Shown here one piece after another: positions 8,495 through 18,445 of a DNA stretch of 64,000 nt. Every line of letters starts with the position of its first letter. Position 1 is the stretch's first letter. Made by a program: the position numbers and the translations under genes. This DNA comes from Poseidonocella pacifica (lineage in GTDB: Bacteria; Pseudomonadota; Alphaproteobacteria; Rhodobacterales; Rhodobacteraceae), in assembly GCF_900111875.1 (NCBI RefSeq), contig NZ_FOJU01000005.1, positions 310,001 to 374,000 of the forward strand. The letters are read 5' to 3'. Below the pieces are notes generated by a model. That model did not search any database and had not been told where the DNA came from. It saw only the letters and a list, made by a program, of their open reading frames with translations.

Positions 8495-8646
8495 TGGTGT
8501 CCTCCCAGACGGCTATTATTTGCCTGTCCGAGCCAAAGGGCCCAGACGACAGTATCGTGTTTCGGGAACGAATCCCTCCTCCAGTGTCCGTGACCTTGTG
8601 GTATTAACCTTGCACCAAACTTGCGCATCGTGACAATCTTTTGACC

Positions 8647-9318
8647 ATGCGGATTGCCATCGTCGAGGACAACGTGGAACTGGCCCACGGGATTGCATAC
8701 CGCTTGCGGGACCGGGGCCATGCTGTTGACGTGCTGCATGACGGGCGCGAGGCCGATGCCTTTCTGGCCCGCGATGGCGCGGATCTTCTGGTGCTCGATA
8801 TCAATCTCCCGGGGTTGGACGGGCTCGGGGTCTTGCGCTCTCTTCGCCGTCGGGGCGACGGCATGCCCGTCATTCTGCTCACCGCGCGCAGCGAGACCGA
8901 AGAACGGGTCGCGGGGCTTGATGCCGGGGCGGACGACTATTTGACCAAGCCCTTCGAGATGGATGAGTTGGAGGCGCGGCTGCGGGCCTTGGCCCGACGC
9001 AAGGATCTTGAATTCACCGCGCGTGATCCACTCGGGAGGCTGGTGTTCGATCGCACGAGCCGTCAGTTGATGGATGGGGTGCAGGCGCTTGATATTCCGC
9101 GCAAGGAGATCGCGACGCTGGAATGCCTGTTGGAGCGTCGTGGGCGCATGGTCTCCAAGGCGCAACTCATGACCCATGTCTACGGCACCGGCGCAGGGGT
9201 GGAAGACAGTGCGATAGAGCCGCATGTCTCACGGCTCCGGCGGCGGCTCGAAGGGTATGGCGTGCGGATCAAGACGGCGCGGGGTTTGGGATACATGCTG
9301 GAAGTCGAGGAGGGATGA
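8647..9318 (+). CDS. tctD: OmpR-family response regulator TctD
   Basis: About 223 residues with an N-terminal receiver domain (acidic IVEDN pocket, phospho-acceptor Asp in LLVLDINLPGLDG near residue 51, Thr in ILLTARS, Lys in LTKPFEM) and a C-terminal winged-helix DNA-binding domain ending IKTARGLGYML. The ATG at 8647 is preferred over an in-frame TTG at 8641; neither has a strong ribosome site. It overlaps tctE by four bases and diverges from tctC, so it very likely activates the tct operon through sites in the 8495-8640 intergenic region. Confidence 0.87.
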   Translation: MRIAIVEDNVELAHGIAYRLRDRGHAVDVLHDGREADAFLARDGADLLVLDINLPGLDGLGVLRSLRRRGDGMPVILLTARSETEERVAGLDAGADDYLTKPFEMDELEARLRALARRKDLEFTARDPLGRLVFDRTSRQLMDGVQALDIPRKEIATLECLLERRGRMVSKAQLMTHVYGTGAGVEDSAIEPHVSRLRRRLEGYGVRIKTARGLGYMLEVEEG

Positions 9319-10718
9319 GCCGCGGCCCCATGTCCCTGAGGCTTCGGCTCTTCTTGCTTATCCTCTCGCCCCTTCTCATCGTCTCTGTCCTGTTGGGGAT
9401 GTGGCGCTTTGCGGTGGCGCAAGCTACGGCGGAGATGCTGTTCGACCGGGGGCTTCTGGCGGCGGCGCTGGCCATATCCCGCGATGTCTCGATTTCGGAG
9501 GGCGATGCCCTCTCTCCCCGTACACGCGCGCTCATCTCCGATGCGGGTGGGGGGGAGGTCTTTTATCATGTCACGGGGCCGGGTGGGATCTACGTCACGG
9601 GCTATGCCTATCCCCCCATCGACAGTATCACCGCCTCGGGTCCCGGTCCGCATTATCTTCAGGCGAGCTATCGCGGCCAACCGGTCCGGGTGCTGCGCAT
9701 GTCGGAACCAACCACCATCGGGAATATGACGGGGGAGACCATCGTGACCGTGTGGCAGCGTTCGGCCGAACGAGATGCCTTCGCGCGGGCTCTTGCCCGC
9801 CGGGCGGCTGCCCTCATGATTGCGCTCATGGCGACTGTCGCGATCGTGGTCTGGTTCGGAGTGCAGCGGGGCCTGCACCCGATCCGATCCTTGCACGATG
9901 CTATTGCCTTGCGTTCTCCCAACGATCTGAGCCGCATCCAGCGGCGGGTTCCGGCGGAGGTCTCGGGTATCGTCGCGACGCTCAACCGGCTTTTCGGACA
10001 ACTCGACCAAAGCCTCAAGACGCATCAGGCGTTCATTTCCGACGCCTCCCACCAGCTTCGTAATCCGGCCGCTGCGATCCTGTCGCTTGCGGAATCGCTG
10101 CCAGAGGTGGATGACCCCGTGCAGAAGCGATTTCGGGAACAGGAACTCATCGCTGCCGCTCGGAAGTCCGTCCGGCTGACGGAGCAGCTTTTGTCGTTAG
10201 AGCGGTTGCGATATGGCGGGGCCCTCAGGGAAGAACCATTTGACCTGAACGACATTGCCGAGGCCGTTTGCAACGATCTTGGCCCCGAAGTGCTGGTCCG
10301 GGACCTGCGGTTTGGTTTTGACCGCGTCGACGGTCCGCTTGCCCTTCGCGGCGATCCGGTTCTCGTGGGGGAGGCGGTGCGCAACCTCATCAGCAACGCG
10401 ATGCAACATGGGGGGGAGAGCCTGACCGAAATTGCCGTGCGCACGGCGGCGGAAGCGGGCTTTGCGATGATCGAAGTACGAGATGACGGTCAGGGGCTTT
10501 CCCCAAATAACGCGGAAACGGTCTTTCGCCGATTTGGGCAACTGGAACCCGGCACCGGGAGCGGCCTTGGCCTCGCCATTGTGCGCGATGTTGCCCACCT
10601 CCATGGGGGTACGGTCACGTTGGAGAAGGTCTCTCGGGGCGCCTGCGTGAGGATACGCTTTCCTCTGCCCCAGTCGAATGCGAATCTGCGGGAAAACGGG
10701 AGATCGGGATGCGCGTGA
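9315..10718 (+). CDS. tctE: Sensor histidine kinase TctE
   Basis: A 467-residue membrane kinase. An N-terminal membrane segment (LRLFLLILSPLLIVSVLLGM) is followed by a periplasmic 2CSK-type sensor region, a second segment near residue 165, a HAMP-like linker, the H-box FISDASHQLRNPAAAI (phospho-acceptor His), the N-box NLISNAMQHGG and G-boxes DDGQGLS and GSGLGLAI. The start at 9315 gives an ATGA overlap with tctD; a longer reading from 9123 would run through tctD and is rejected. Together the pair senses an extracytoplasmic carboxylate and controls the divergent tct genes. Confidence 0.87.
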   Translation: MSRGPMSLRLRLFLLILSPLLIVSVLLGMWRFAVAQATAEMLFDRGLLAAALAISRDVSISEGDALSPRTRALISDAGGGEVFYHVTGPGGIYVTGYAYPPIDSITASGPGPHYLQASYRGQPVRVLRMSEPTTIGNMTGETIVTVWQRSAERDAFARALARRAAALMIALMATVAIVVWFGVQRGLHPIRSLHDAIALRSPNDLSRIQRRVPAEVSGIVATLNRLFGQLDQSLKTHQAFISDASHQLRNPAAAILSLAESLPEVDDPVQKRFREQELIAAARKSVRLTEQLLSLERLRYGGALREEPFDLNDIAEAVCNDLGPEVLVRDLRFGFDRVDGPLALRGDPVLVGEAVRNLISNAMQHGGESLTEIAVRTAAEAGFAMIEVRDDGQGLSPNNAETVFRRFGQLEPGTGSGLGLAIVRDVAHLHGGTVTLEKVSRGACVRIRFPLPQSNANLRENGRSGCA

Positions 10719-11542
10719 ATGTGGTCGGGGCCGGACGGGTCGGGCGGAGCTTCATGACGTTGCTGTCCGATCTGCCGGGCCATGAGGTGGGAGACGTGCT
10801 GAGTTCAGGGTTCGCGAGCGCACAAGCCGCAGTTGCGGACGCAGGGGCGGGGCGCGCGGTTCGCGCTCTTGATGAGATGACGCCCGCGGACCTGTGGTTG
10901 TTGACCGTTCCGGACGATCGGATCGCCGAAGTGGCAATTTCGCTTGCCGCCTCGTCCCGCTTCAGCGGCACGGGGCAGTGTCCAATGGCCGTACATTGCA
11001 GTGGTTTTCTGTCTTCTAACATCCTCGCCCCGTTGAGAGACGCCGGGTGGTCCGTAGGAAGCTGCCATCCCGTCCGCAGCTTCGCTGATCCCGCGCTTGC
11101 AGCGCAGCAGTTCGCGGGCACCTTCTGCGGGATCGAGGGGGACAGGCCTGCGGTCACAGCGATGTCGCAACTGGTCTCAGCCGTGGGCGGCGTGCCCTTC
11201 GACGTTGGGACCGAGAGCAAGGCGCTCTATCACGCGGCGGCAGTTTTCTCGAGCAACTTCACCGTGGTCCTGCAGGCCATGGCGCAAGAGGCGTGGCGCT
11301 CTGCCGGGGTCGAGGCCGGGATCGCGGAGGCGCTCTCGCGGAGCTTGCTTCACTCCACGACCCAGAACCTAAACGACTTGTCCCCGCGAGATGCCCTCAC
11401 CGGACCGGCCGCGCGGGGCGATACAGCGGTTCTGTCTCAACAAGCCGAGGTGCTAGAGGCGTGGCGCGCAGAAGCGGCCGAGGTCTATCGCGGGTTGAGC
11501 GCTCTGGCCATGCGGCTCAAGCAGGATGGCACGACGGGATAG
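10709..11542 (+). CDS. Rossmann-fold and DUF2520 domain protein (putative oxidoreductase)
   Basis: A 277-residue protein. The N-terminus is an NAD(P)-binding fold starting MRVNVVGAGRVGRSFMTLL. The C-terminal half is helical and matches the DUF2520 layout (SCHPVRSFADP, then KALYHAAAVFSSNF, then a helical dimerisation region). The family resembles 6-phosphogluconate and pantoate dehydrogenases, but its substrate is not established. It overlaps the tctE end by ten bases, so it is probably co-transcribed with tctDE, although this gene also occurs alone elsewhere. A role in tricarboxylate metabolism is only suggested by position. Confidence 0.78.
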   Translation: MRVNVVGAGRVGRSFMTLLSDLPGHEVGDVLSSGFASAQAAVADAGAGRAVRALDEMTPADLWLLTVPDDRIAEVAISLAASSRFSGTGQCPMAVHCSGFLSSNILAPLRDAGWSVGSCHPVRSFADPALAAQQFAGTFCGIEGDRPAVTAMSQLVSAVGGVPFDVGTESKALYHAAAVFSSNFTVVLQAMAQEAWRSAGVEAGIAEALSRSLLHSTTQNLNDLSPRDALTGPAARGDTAVLSQQAEVLEAWRAEAAEVYRGLSALAMRLKQDGTTG

Positions 11543-11617
11543 AGCAGACCCCCCTCCCATTGTCGCTCTCCCCTCCATCCGCGAGCGCGATATGGTATGG
11601 TGGGGAGAAGGAGGAGC

Positions 11618-12574
11618 ATGGTGGCGAAGGTATCAGGGCATGTTGACCGGGTCTTGAAGGCCGCGACCGACCCGCGGGCTGCGGCTCAATCGCGTCTGGC
11701 GGCTTCGTGGCGGCGTTCTCTCGACCATCACGGGCTTAATCCGGCCAAGGAATCCGGGGTGGAGCGGGTTTCACCAGAGGCGCTGACCGAGCGTCGCGAT
11801 CGGGCAGAAGCCATGCTGCGCATCGCAGCGCCAAAGCTTGACGCGCTTTATCAACTGGTGGGCTCTTCGGGGTGCGGCGTGCTGCTCACCGATGCCGAAG
11901 GTGTCGTGCTTGATCTGCGTGCCGCCGACGGTGATGTCGCGGTATTTGATACCTGGGGGCTTACGCCGGGCGCGGATTGGTCCGAGGCATCGGAGGGAAC
12001 CAACGGGATCGGGACATGCATCGCGGAATCGCGGCGTGTCATCATCCACCGCGAGGATCATTTCCATGCCCGCAATACTGCGATGTCCTGCATGGATGCG
12101 CCAATCTTCGGCCCGGAAGGGGAACTCATCGGGGCGCTCGATGTCTCTTCGGCCCGCGCGGATCAAACCGAAGCCTTCAACCGCCTGATTGCGGCCATGG
12201 TCGCCCAGACCGCGCGACAGATCGAAGTCGACAGCTTTCGGGCCGCGTTCTGCGGGGCGCGGATCATCGTAGCCGACAATGACGACAGCGAAGCGGCGAT
12301 GCTGGTCGCGGTTGACCGGGATGACCTTGTGCTCGGGGCGACACGCGGCGCGCGCAAGGCCTTTGGCCTCACGTCGAATGGTCCGATCAGCTCGCTGCCC
12401 GCCTCCGACCTCTTTGGACGGGATGATGGCCCGACGGGGTTCGAAAAGGCGGAGCGCGCAGCGGTGATTCGTGCCCTGTCTCGTGCTCATGGCAACGTCT
12501 CGGAGGCGGCGCGTTCTCTCGGCGTAGGCCGGGCGACGCTTTACCGCCGGATGAAACGCCTCGGGATTACGTAA
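11618..12574 (+). CDS. GAF-Fis transcriptional regulator (AcoR N- and C-terminal parts without the AAA+ domain)
   Basis: A 318-residue regulator. The N-terminal region (RLAASWRRSLDHHGLNP) and GAF domain (about residues 65-210, with GTNGIGTCIAES and SSGCGVLLTDAEG) match the sensory part of AcoR-type acetoin/alcohol regulators. The C-terminus is a Fis-type helix-turn-helix (GNVSEAARSLGVGRATLYRR). The central sigma-54 AAA+ ATPase domain is absent, so it cannot drive sigma-54 open-complex formation and probably acts on an ordinary promoter. The start at 11618 follows AAGGAGGAGC directly. It precedes a large aldehyde dehydrogenase gene and very likely controls it through the palindrome between them. 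Confidence 0.84.
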   Translation: MVAKVSGHVDRVLKAATDPRAAAQSRLAASWRRSLDHHGLNPAKESGVERVSPEALTERRDRAEAMLRIAAPKLDALYQLVGSSGCGVLLTDAEGVVLDLRAADGDVAVFDTWGLTPGADWSEASEGTNGIGTCIAESRRVIIHREDHFHARNTAMSCMDAPIFGPEGELIGALDVSSARADQTEAFNRLIAAMVAQTARQIEVDSFRAAFCGARIIVADNDDSEAAMLVAVDRDDLVLGATRGARKAFGLTSNGPISSLPASDLFGRDDGPTGFEKAERAAVIRALSRAHGNVSEAARSLGVGRATLYRRMKRLGIT

Positions 12575-12584
12575 TTCGGTCCCG

Positions 12585-12606
12585 ACTGTCTCACTCCTGA
12601 GACAGT
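12585..12606. promoter_or_regulatory. Perfect palindrome upstream of the aldehyde dehydrogenase gene
   Basis: ACTGTCTCA (12585-12593), four bases, TGAGACAGT (12598-12606). The arms match perfectly over nine bases. It sits 11 bases after the GAF-Fis regulator stop and about 100 bases before the dehydrogenase start. No T-tract follows, so an operator for the Fis-domain regulator is more likely than a terminator. A further TGTCTC half-site occurs downstream, near 12640. Confidence 0.6.
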
Positions 12607-12708
12607 TGCTGATGCGGCTGGTTTTGACCTGCCTGACATCTGTCTCGCACTTGGCGCAGATTGCTCCTCGCCCCGGTGGAGGACTGGGGCAACCCAAGGA
12701 GGACACCT

Positions 12709-14229
<1,521 letters not shown>

Positions 14230-14239
14230 TAGCAGGCCT

Positions 14240-14264
14240 CGCCGACCGGTTCTGCCGGTCGGCG
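14240..14264 (+). terminator. Stem-loop after the aldehyde dehydrogenase gene
   Basis: CGCCGACCGG (14240-14249), TTCTG, CCGGTCGGCG (14255-14264): a perfect ten-base-pair stem with a five-base loop, ten bases after the stop. There is no clear U-run, so termination may be weak or Rho-assisted, but the position fits a transcription end. Confidence 0.65.
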
Positions 14265-14275
14265 ATCACAACCTG

Positions 14276-14302
14276 CGCGAAGGCTAGTTTTTGGCCTTCG
14301 CG
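14276..14302 (-). terminator. Stem-loop spanning the stop codon of the channel gene
   Basis: CGCGAAGGC (14276-14284) pairs with GCCTTCGCG (14294-14302). The convergent channel-gene stop codon (14284-14286) lies at the edge of the loop, and the loop is T-rich on the plus strand. Together with the adjacent stem at 14240-14264 it separates two convergent genes. Confidence 0.4.
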
Positions 14303-14739
14303 TCCTCGGTGTTGATCAGGCGAAAAGCGCGTTGCCACGCCGAATAGATGTAGGTCGCCGACCACGTCAGAACCATGAAGCCGCCAAGCGATTGCATCAG
14401 CGCCACGAGCCGGATTGACCCATCGGTTTCAATCTGCGTGTAGCCTAGCGTGGTAAATTGCACCCCCGAAAAATAGATGAGGTCGGCCCAGCCACCGTCG
14501 AAGTCGCCCACAAGGCCGCCGAGGAAACCGAACGCGGGGAACGACAGGATCACCCGGTAGGCCGCCGCCCATCCGACGATCTCCAGCGTGTGCAGGCTTA
14601 AAAGCCCGAAGAAGACAGTCTGGATGGTGCGATTGGGTTTGTTCTTGTCGTAGCCGCTTAGCCGTTCGAGCGCGCGGAGAGCGAAGTGATGGATAATCCC
14701 CATCGCGGTCACAAGACAGAAGCCGATCAAAAGTGCCAT
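14284..14739 (-). CDS. Two-TM ion-channel-family membrane protein
   Basis: A 151-residue membrane protein with an N-terminal hydrophobic helix (ALLIGFCLVTAMGIIHHFAL), a second helix near residues 42-65, a re-entrant pore-like segment (WADLIYFSGVQFTTLGYTQI) and a final helix (LVALMQSLGGFMVLTWSATY). The TTLGYT stretch stands where K+ channels of the Ion_trans_2 family have T(V/L)GYG, so the filter is non-canonical (second Gly replaced by Thr). No cytoplasmic regulatory domain is present. Convergent with the aldehyde dehydrogenase. Ion selectivity cannot be deduced. Confidence 0.72.
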   Translation of the reverse strand: MALLIGFCLVTAMGIIHHFALRALERLSGYDKNKPNRTIQTVFFGLLSLHTLEIVGWAAAYRVILSFPAFGFLGGLVGDFDGGWADLIYFSGVQFTTLGYTQIETDGSIRLVALMQSLGGFMVLTWSATYIYSAWQRAFRLINTEDAKAKN

Positions 14740-14864
14740 AGCGCCTCGCTTTGCCGTTGAGTCCTAGGTGAACGAGCGCGGGCGCGATTGGTTTCCTTCC
14801 GCTGCGAAACTGCCTTCCTTGGTCTCGCACCAAACTTGGCTAAACTCCCACTCACGCAAATTTG

Positions 14865-14886
14865 TTGACTAGTATGGTAACATACC
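14865..14886 (+). promoter_or_regulatory. Promoter -35 and overlapping GntR-type operator
   Basis: A TTGACT -35-like hexamer (14865-14870) is followed by the dyad GTATG (14872-14876), GTAA, CATAC (14881-14885). No good -10 is visible. GTATG/CATAC dyads are typical of GntR FCD regulators, and the site is about 30 bases before such a gene, so it is probably an autoregulatory operator that also controls the TRAP genes. Confidence 0.5.
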
Positions 14887-14914
14887 GCATGCTGCCTTCC
14901 CAAGGGAGACAGAC

Positions 14915-15628
14915 ATGCAGATGATCGCGGAAATGGTGAAGCTCGATACGAGTCAGCCCATCGGGGCACAGCTCTACGCGATCTTGCGGGGGCGGATCGT
15001 GCAGGGAGAGCTGGCACCGGGGACGCGCCTTTCTGAAGCCGGGCTGGCCGGTGACTTTCAAGTCAGCCGCCAGCCGATCCGGGAAGTATTCATCAAGCTA
15101 TCCGAAGAAGGTCTGCTGGAGATCCGTCCACAGCGGGGCACGATCGTACCCCGGATCTCCGTCGCGATGGTGGAGGATGCGCGCTTTGTCCGGGAGGCTA
15201 TCGAGGCAGATGTGGTGCGTCTTGCTGCCGAGCAATTCGATGCGCGGCAAAAGGCAGAGCTTGAAGACCTGTTGTCCGAGCAACACCGGACGGAGGATGT
15301 ACGGGCCTTCATCGAACTGGACGACAGGTTTCATCGGCAACTCGCTCGGGGGGTGGGGCGCGCTTATGCGTGGCATGTGATCGAGGGGCTCAAGGCGCAG
15401 CTTGATCGGGTGCGCTATCTGAGCGTCGCGCAATTTCCCAGAGCCAAGATCATTGAGCAGCATGCAGCGATCGTGGAGGCCATCGGTCGGGCGGACCCGA
15501 AAGGGGCCGAGAGCGCGATGCGGCTGCATCTTTGCATGATCACGGAGGACTTGCCCGAGATCGTGGCCGGGCATGCAGATTATTTTGAAGACGCGCCACA
15601 AGGCGTGCCAACATCATCGGGAGGATAA
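14915..15628 (+). CDS. GntR family (FCD) transcriptional regulator of a TRAP operon
   Basis: A 237-residue regulator with an N-terminal winged helix (VQGELAPGTRLSEAGLAGDF, then QVSRQPIREVFIKLSEEGLL, then PQRGTIV) and a C-terminal FCD domain (FIELDDRFHRQLAR, and EQHAAIVEAIGRADPKGAE with the conserved His). GGGAG stands about six bases before the start. The stop is only two bases before the TRAP binding protein gene, so regulator and transporter form one unit. The effector is probably the transported organic acid or a product of it (inference). Confidence 0.88.
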   Translation: MQMIAEMVKLDTSQPIGAQLYAILRGRIVQGELAPGTRLSEAGLAGDFQVSRQPIREVFIKLSEEGLLEIRPQRGTIVPRISVAMVEDARFVREAIEADVVRLAAEQFDARQKAELEDLLSEQHRTEDVRAFIELDDRFHRQLARGVGRAYAWHVIEGLKAQLDRVRYLSVAQFPRAKIIEQHAAIVEAIGRADPKGAESAMRLHLCMITEDLPEIVAGHADYFEDAPQGVPTSSGG

Positions 15629-15630
15629 TC

Positions 15631-16605
15631 ATGTTGGACTTTTCCAAGGCTGTCGCCGCGGCGATTGCCGTTTCACTCATCGGCGGGGCCGTCGCGGCAC
15701 AGGACTATACGTTGAGCGTCAATACCGCCCTTGCGGAAAGCGATCCGCTCTACAAGGGGCTGGAAGCCTTCCGCGAAAACGTTGCCGAGGCGACGGAGGG
15801 GCGCGTGGCCATCGTGCTGTACCCCAATTCGCAACTCGGACCCGATGAAGATGTACTGGAGCAGGCCCGCGCTGGCGCGCCTGTGGCCGTCGTTGTCGAT
15901 GGTGGACGGCTCGCCGTGTTTCAGAACGAGTTTGGCGTTCTGGGCGCGCCCTTCCTTGCCGCCGGCTATGACGGCATTCGCAAGGTCGTCACCTCCGACA
16001 AATTCGAAGGCTGGGTAGATGCGCTCGCCGACAATGCAGGGCTTCAGGTCCTAAGCTTCAACTGGTGGCAGGGGGAGCGTCATCTGCTGACCAACGTTCC
16101 GGTCTCTGTCCCTGCGGACCTCGCGGGAATTCGGATGCGGACACCGGGCGCTCCGGTTTGGACCGGCACCATCAATGCCATGGGCGCCACCCCGACGCCG
16201 ATGCCATGGGGAGAGGTCTATTCCGCTCTGAGCTCCAATGTGATCGATGGGGCTGAGGCACAGTTTCCTGCAATCGTGGGCGCAAACCTGCATGAGGTTA
16301 TCAGCCACGTCACCAAGACGGGTCACATCAACCTGATCACCGGCCTTGTGACCTCAGCGGGGTGGTTCGAAAGCCTTCCCGAAGATCTTCGCACAGCCCT
16401 GCGGGACGAAGCGCTGGAGGCGGGGGATATCGCATCTTATGGAACCCGAGACAGTCTGGAGGCCATCGAGGCACAACTCCAAGAGGCGGGCGTAACGGTG
16501 AGCGAAGTCGACACGACCCCGTTCCGCGAAGCCACTGCTGCCGTCTATGACGAGCTTGGATATGGCGCGCTGCGCGATGAACTGCGCGCGATGGCTGCTG
16601 AGTAA
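15631..16605 (+). CDS. dctP: TRAP transporter periplasmic substrate-binding protein DctP
   Basis: A 324-residue exported protein: a signal peptide of about 23 residues ending AVAAQ, then a DctP fold. Family marks include VLYPNSQLGPDEDVLEQARA, the RMRTPGAPVWTGTINAMGA segment with the Arg that normally grips the substrate carboxylate, and TPMPWGEVYSALSSNVIDGAE. It captures a carboxylic acid in the periplasm and delivers it to DctQM encoded directly downstream. The substrate cannot be named from sequence. Confidence 0.9.
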   Translation: MLDFSKAVAAAIAVSLIGGAVAAQDYTLSVNTALAESDPLYKGLEAFRENVAEATEGRVAIVLYPNSQLGPDEDVLEQARAGAPVAVVVDGGRLAVFQNEFGVLGAPFLAAGYDGIRKVVTSDKFEGWVDALADNAGLQVLSFNWWQGERHLLTNVPVSVPADLAGIRMRTPGAPVWTGTINAMGATPTPMPWGEVYSALSSNVIDGAEAQFPAIVGANLHEVISHVTKTGHINLITGLVTSAGWFESLPEDLRTALRDEALEAGDIASYGTRDSLEAIEAQLQEAGVTVSEVDTTPFREATAAVYDELGYGALRDELRAMAAE

Positions 16606-16659
16606 TCCGGCTGGCAGGCACGCTCGGTGCCTGCCGTCCACACCCATGGGAGGGCCATC

Positions 16660-17163
16660 GTGGCACAATTCTATCGGCAGGCGGAATTCGCGGTGGGTGC
16701 TCTCATCCTGGCCACGATCACCGGGCTGGTGTTTCTGGCAGCGGTGATGCGCTTCTTTGGTCATCCACTGATCTGGTCCGTCGATCTGGCGCAGCTCCTG
16801 TTCATCTGGCTGTGTTTCATCGGCGCTACCCGTGCGTTGCGAGAGAAATCACATCTCGGGGTGGATCTCGCGGTGAGACTGCTGCCCTTTGCATGGCGGC
16901 GCTGGGTGGAAACGGCTCTGGCGCTGTTGACCATTGCATTCCTCGCCGTGTTGGCGCGGCAAGGTCTCAAGCTCACCCTGCTGAACATAGAGCGTCAATT
17001 CGGGGATAGTGGCTTGAGCTATGCCTGGGTGACGATAGCCGTACCGGTAGGCTGTGTCCTGCTGGGGGCAGGGATCATCGTGAACCTCGTCCAATCCTGG
17101 AAATCTGCTGATCAACTGGTGTTTACCCGCCAGTCCGGTAATGGCGCGGTTAGCGAGCTTTGA
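16660..17163 (+). CDS. dctQ: TRAP transporter small permease DctQ
   Basis: About 167 residues with four membrane helices and the DctQ marks VMRFFGHPLIWSVDLAQLLFIW and ATRALREKSHLGVDLAVRLL. I chose a GTG start at 16660 because GGGAGG lies six bases upstream; a further upstream GTG at 16627 would add 11 polar residues. It is the bridging subunit between the binding protein and the large permease DctM. Confidence 0.86.
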   Translation: MAQFYRQAEFAVGALILATITGLVFLAAVMRFFGHPLIWSVDLAQLLFIWLCFIGATRALREKSHLGVDLAVRLLPFAWRRWVETALALLTIAFLAVLARQGLKLTLLNIERQFGDSGLSYAWVTIAVPVGCVLLGAGIIVNLVQSWKSADQLVFTRQSGNGAVSEL

Positions 17164-17164
17164 A

Positions 17165-18445
17165 ATGGGATTGATCTCAATCGTTTTCATGGTTCTGCTG
17201 ATCGTAGGCGCCCCGGTCGCTATCGCAATCGGCATGGCTGGCTTCACCTTCTTTTTGACCTCCCCCATCATGCCGTTGTCCATCGGGGTGCAGAAGATCG
17301 CGACCGTCAGCCAGAGCTTTCCGCTCTTGGCCGTGCCATTCTTCGTTCTCGCCGGGCATTTGATGAATGCAAGCGACATCACGGATCGCCTTTTCAAATT
17401 TTCCCGGATCGCGGTGAGTTGGATGACTGGCGGACTCGCGCAGGTGTCTATCATCCTCTCGACCCTCATGGGCGGGGTGAGCGGTTCCGCCGTCGCCGAT
17501 GCCGCGATGCAGAGCCGGGTTGTCGGGCCACAGATGCTGCAGGCGGGCTATGCGCGTGGGTATACCGCCGCAGTCATTGCGCTCAGTTCTCTCATCACGG
17601 CCACCATCCCTCCGTCGATCGGTCTCATCCTCTATGGCTATGTCGGTCAGGTCTCCATCGGGCGGCTCTTCATGGCGGGAATCGTGCCGGGGCTCTTGAT
17701 GATGATCTTTCTCATGGTCGCGGCATGGCTGGTGGCCAAGCGGCGCGGCTATGGCACGGTGGCGCGTGAGCGGCCCGAAGCGGGCGCACTGGGGCGGGCC
17801 GCGTGGGATGCGAAATGGGCGCTGCTCTTTCCGGTACTGTTGATCGTGTCGATCCGGGGCGGGCTTTTCACGCCTTCCGAAGTCGGGGCCTTTGCCGTTG
17901 TCTATGCGCTGTTGGTCGGCATGCTGGGACACAGGGTATTGAGCGTTGAGCGGATCAAGCGCGCATTCGGGCATGCGTTGTCGGATATCGGGATGATCAT
18001 GCTCATCATCCTCATGTCCGGAATGCTGGGGTTTGCGATCATCTTCCTGCGTGTGCCACAGGATGTGGCGGATTTGCTGCTTGGCGGTTTATCCAACCCC
18101 CATGTCATTGTCGCAGTGATCCTGATCGGGCTTTTCGTCGCGGGCTTGTTCGTGGAAAGTACGATCCTCGTCCTCTTGCTGACGCCCATTCTGGTGCCAG
18201 TGGTCAAGAGCGTGGGGGTCGATCCCGTCCATTTTGGAATTCTGATGATGACGATCGTGACGCTGGGGGGGATGACGCCGCCGGTCGGTGTCGCGATGTT
18301 CACGGTGTGCAGTCTGCTGGATACCCCGATCGAGGACTATGTGCGCGACAGCCTGCCGTTCTTTGCTGCGATCCTCGCGCTGATCCTCGTCCTGCTGACT
18401 TTTCCAGTAATCACACTGTTTTTGCCGAACCTGATGTTTGGGTGA
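17165..18445 (+). CDS. dctM: TRAP transporter large permease DctM
   Basis: A 426-residue permease with about twelve membrane helices and DctM motifs: FFVLAGHLMNASDITDRLF, LMGGVSGSAVADAAM, TATIPPSIGLILYG and LGGMTPPVGVAMFTVCSLLD. It couples Na+ entry to substrate uptake (family knowledge). The start at 17165 gives the usual N-terminus (MGLISIVF) and follows the dctQ stop immediately; an ATG at 17141 is the alternative. The 3' end overlaps the convergent DUF4112 gene by 35 bases. Confidence 0.88.
   Translation: MGLISIVFMVLLIVGAPVAIAIGMAGFTFFLTSPIMPLSIGVQKIATVSQSFPLLAVPFFVLAGHLMNASDITDRLFKFSRIAVSWMTGGLAQVSIILSTLMGGVSGSAVADAAMQSRVVGPQMLQAGYARGYTAAVIALSSLITATIPPSIGLILYGYVGQVSIGRLFMAGIVPGLLMMIFLMVAAWLVAKRRGYGTVARERPEAGALGRAAWDAKWALLFPVLLIVSIRGGLFTPSEVGAFAVVYALLVGMLGHRVLSVERIKRAFGHALSDIGMIMLIILMSGMLGFAIIFLRVPQDVADLLLGGLSNPHVIVAVILIGLFVAGLFVESTILVLLLTPILVPVVKSVGVDPVHFGILMMTIVTLGGMTPPVGVAMFTVCSLLDTPIEDYVRDSLPFFAAILALILVLLTFPVITLFLPNLMFG

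Noticed and set aside
12640-12670. Possible sigma-54 promoter (TGGC...TTGC) before the aldehyde dehydrogenase gene
   Set aside because: Only eight bases separate GG and GC instead of ten, and the adjacent regulator lacks the AAA+ domain needed for sigma-54 activation.
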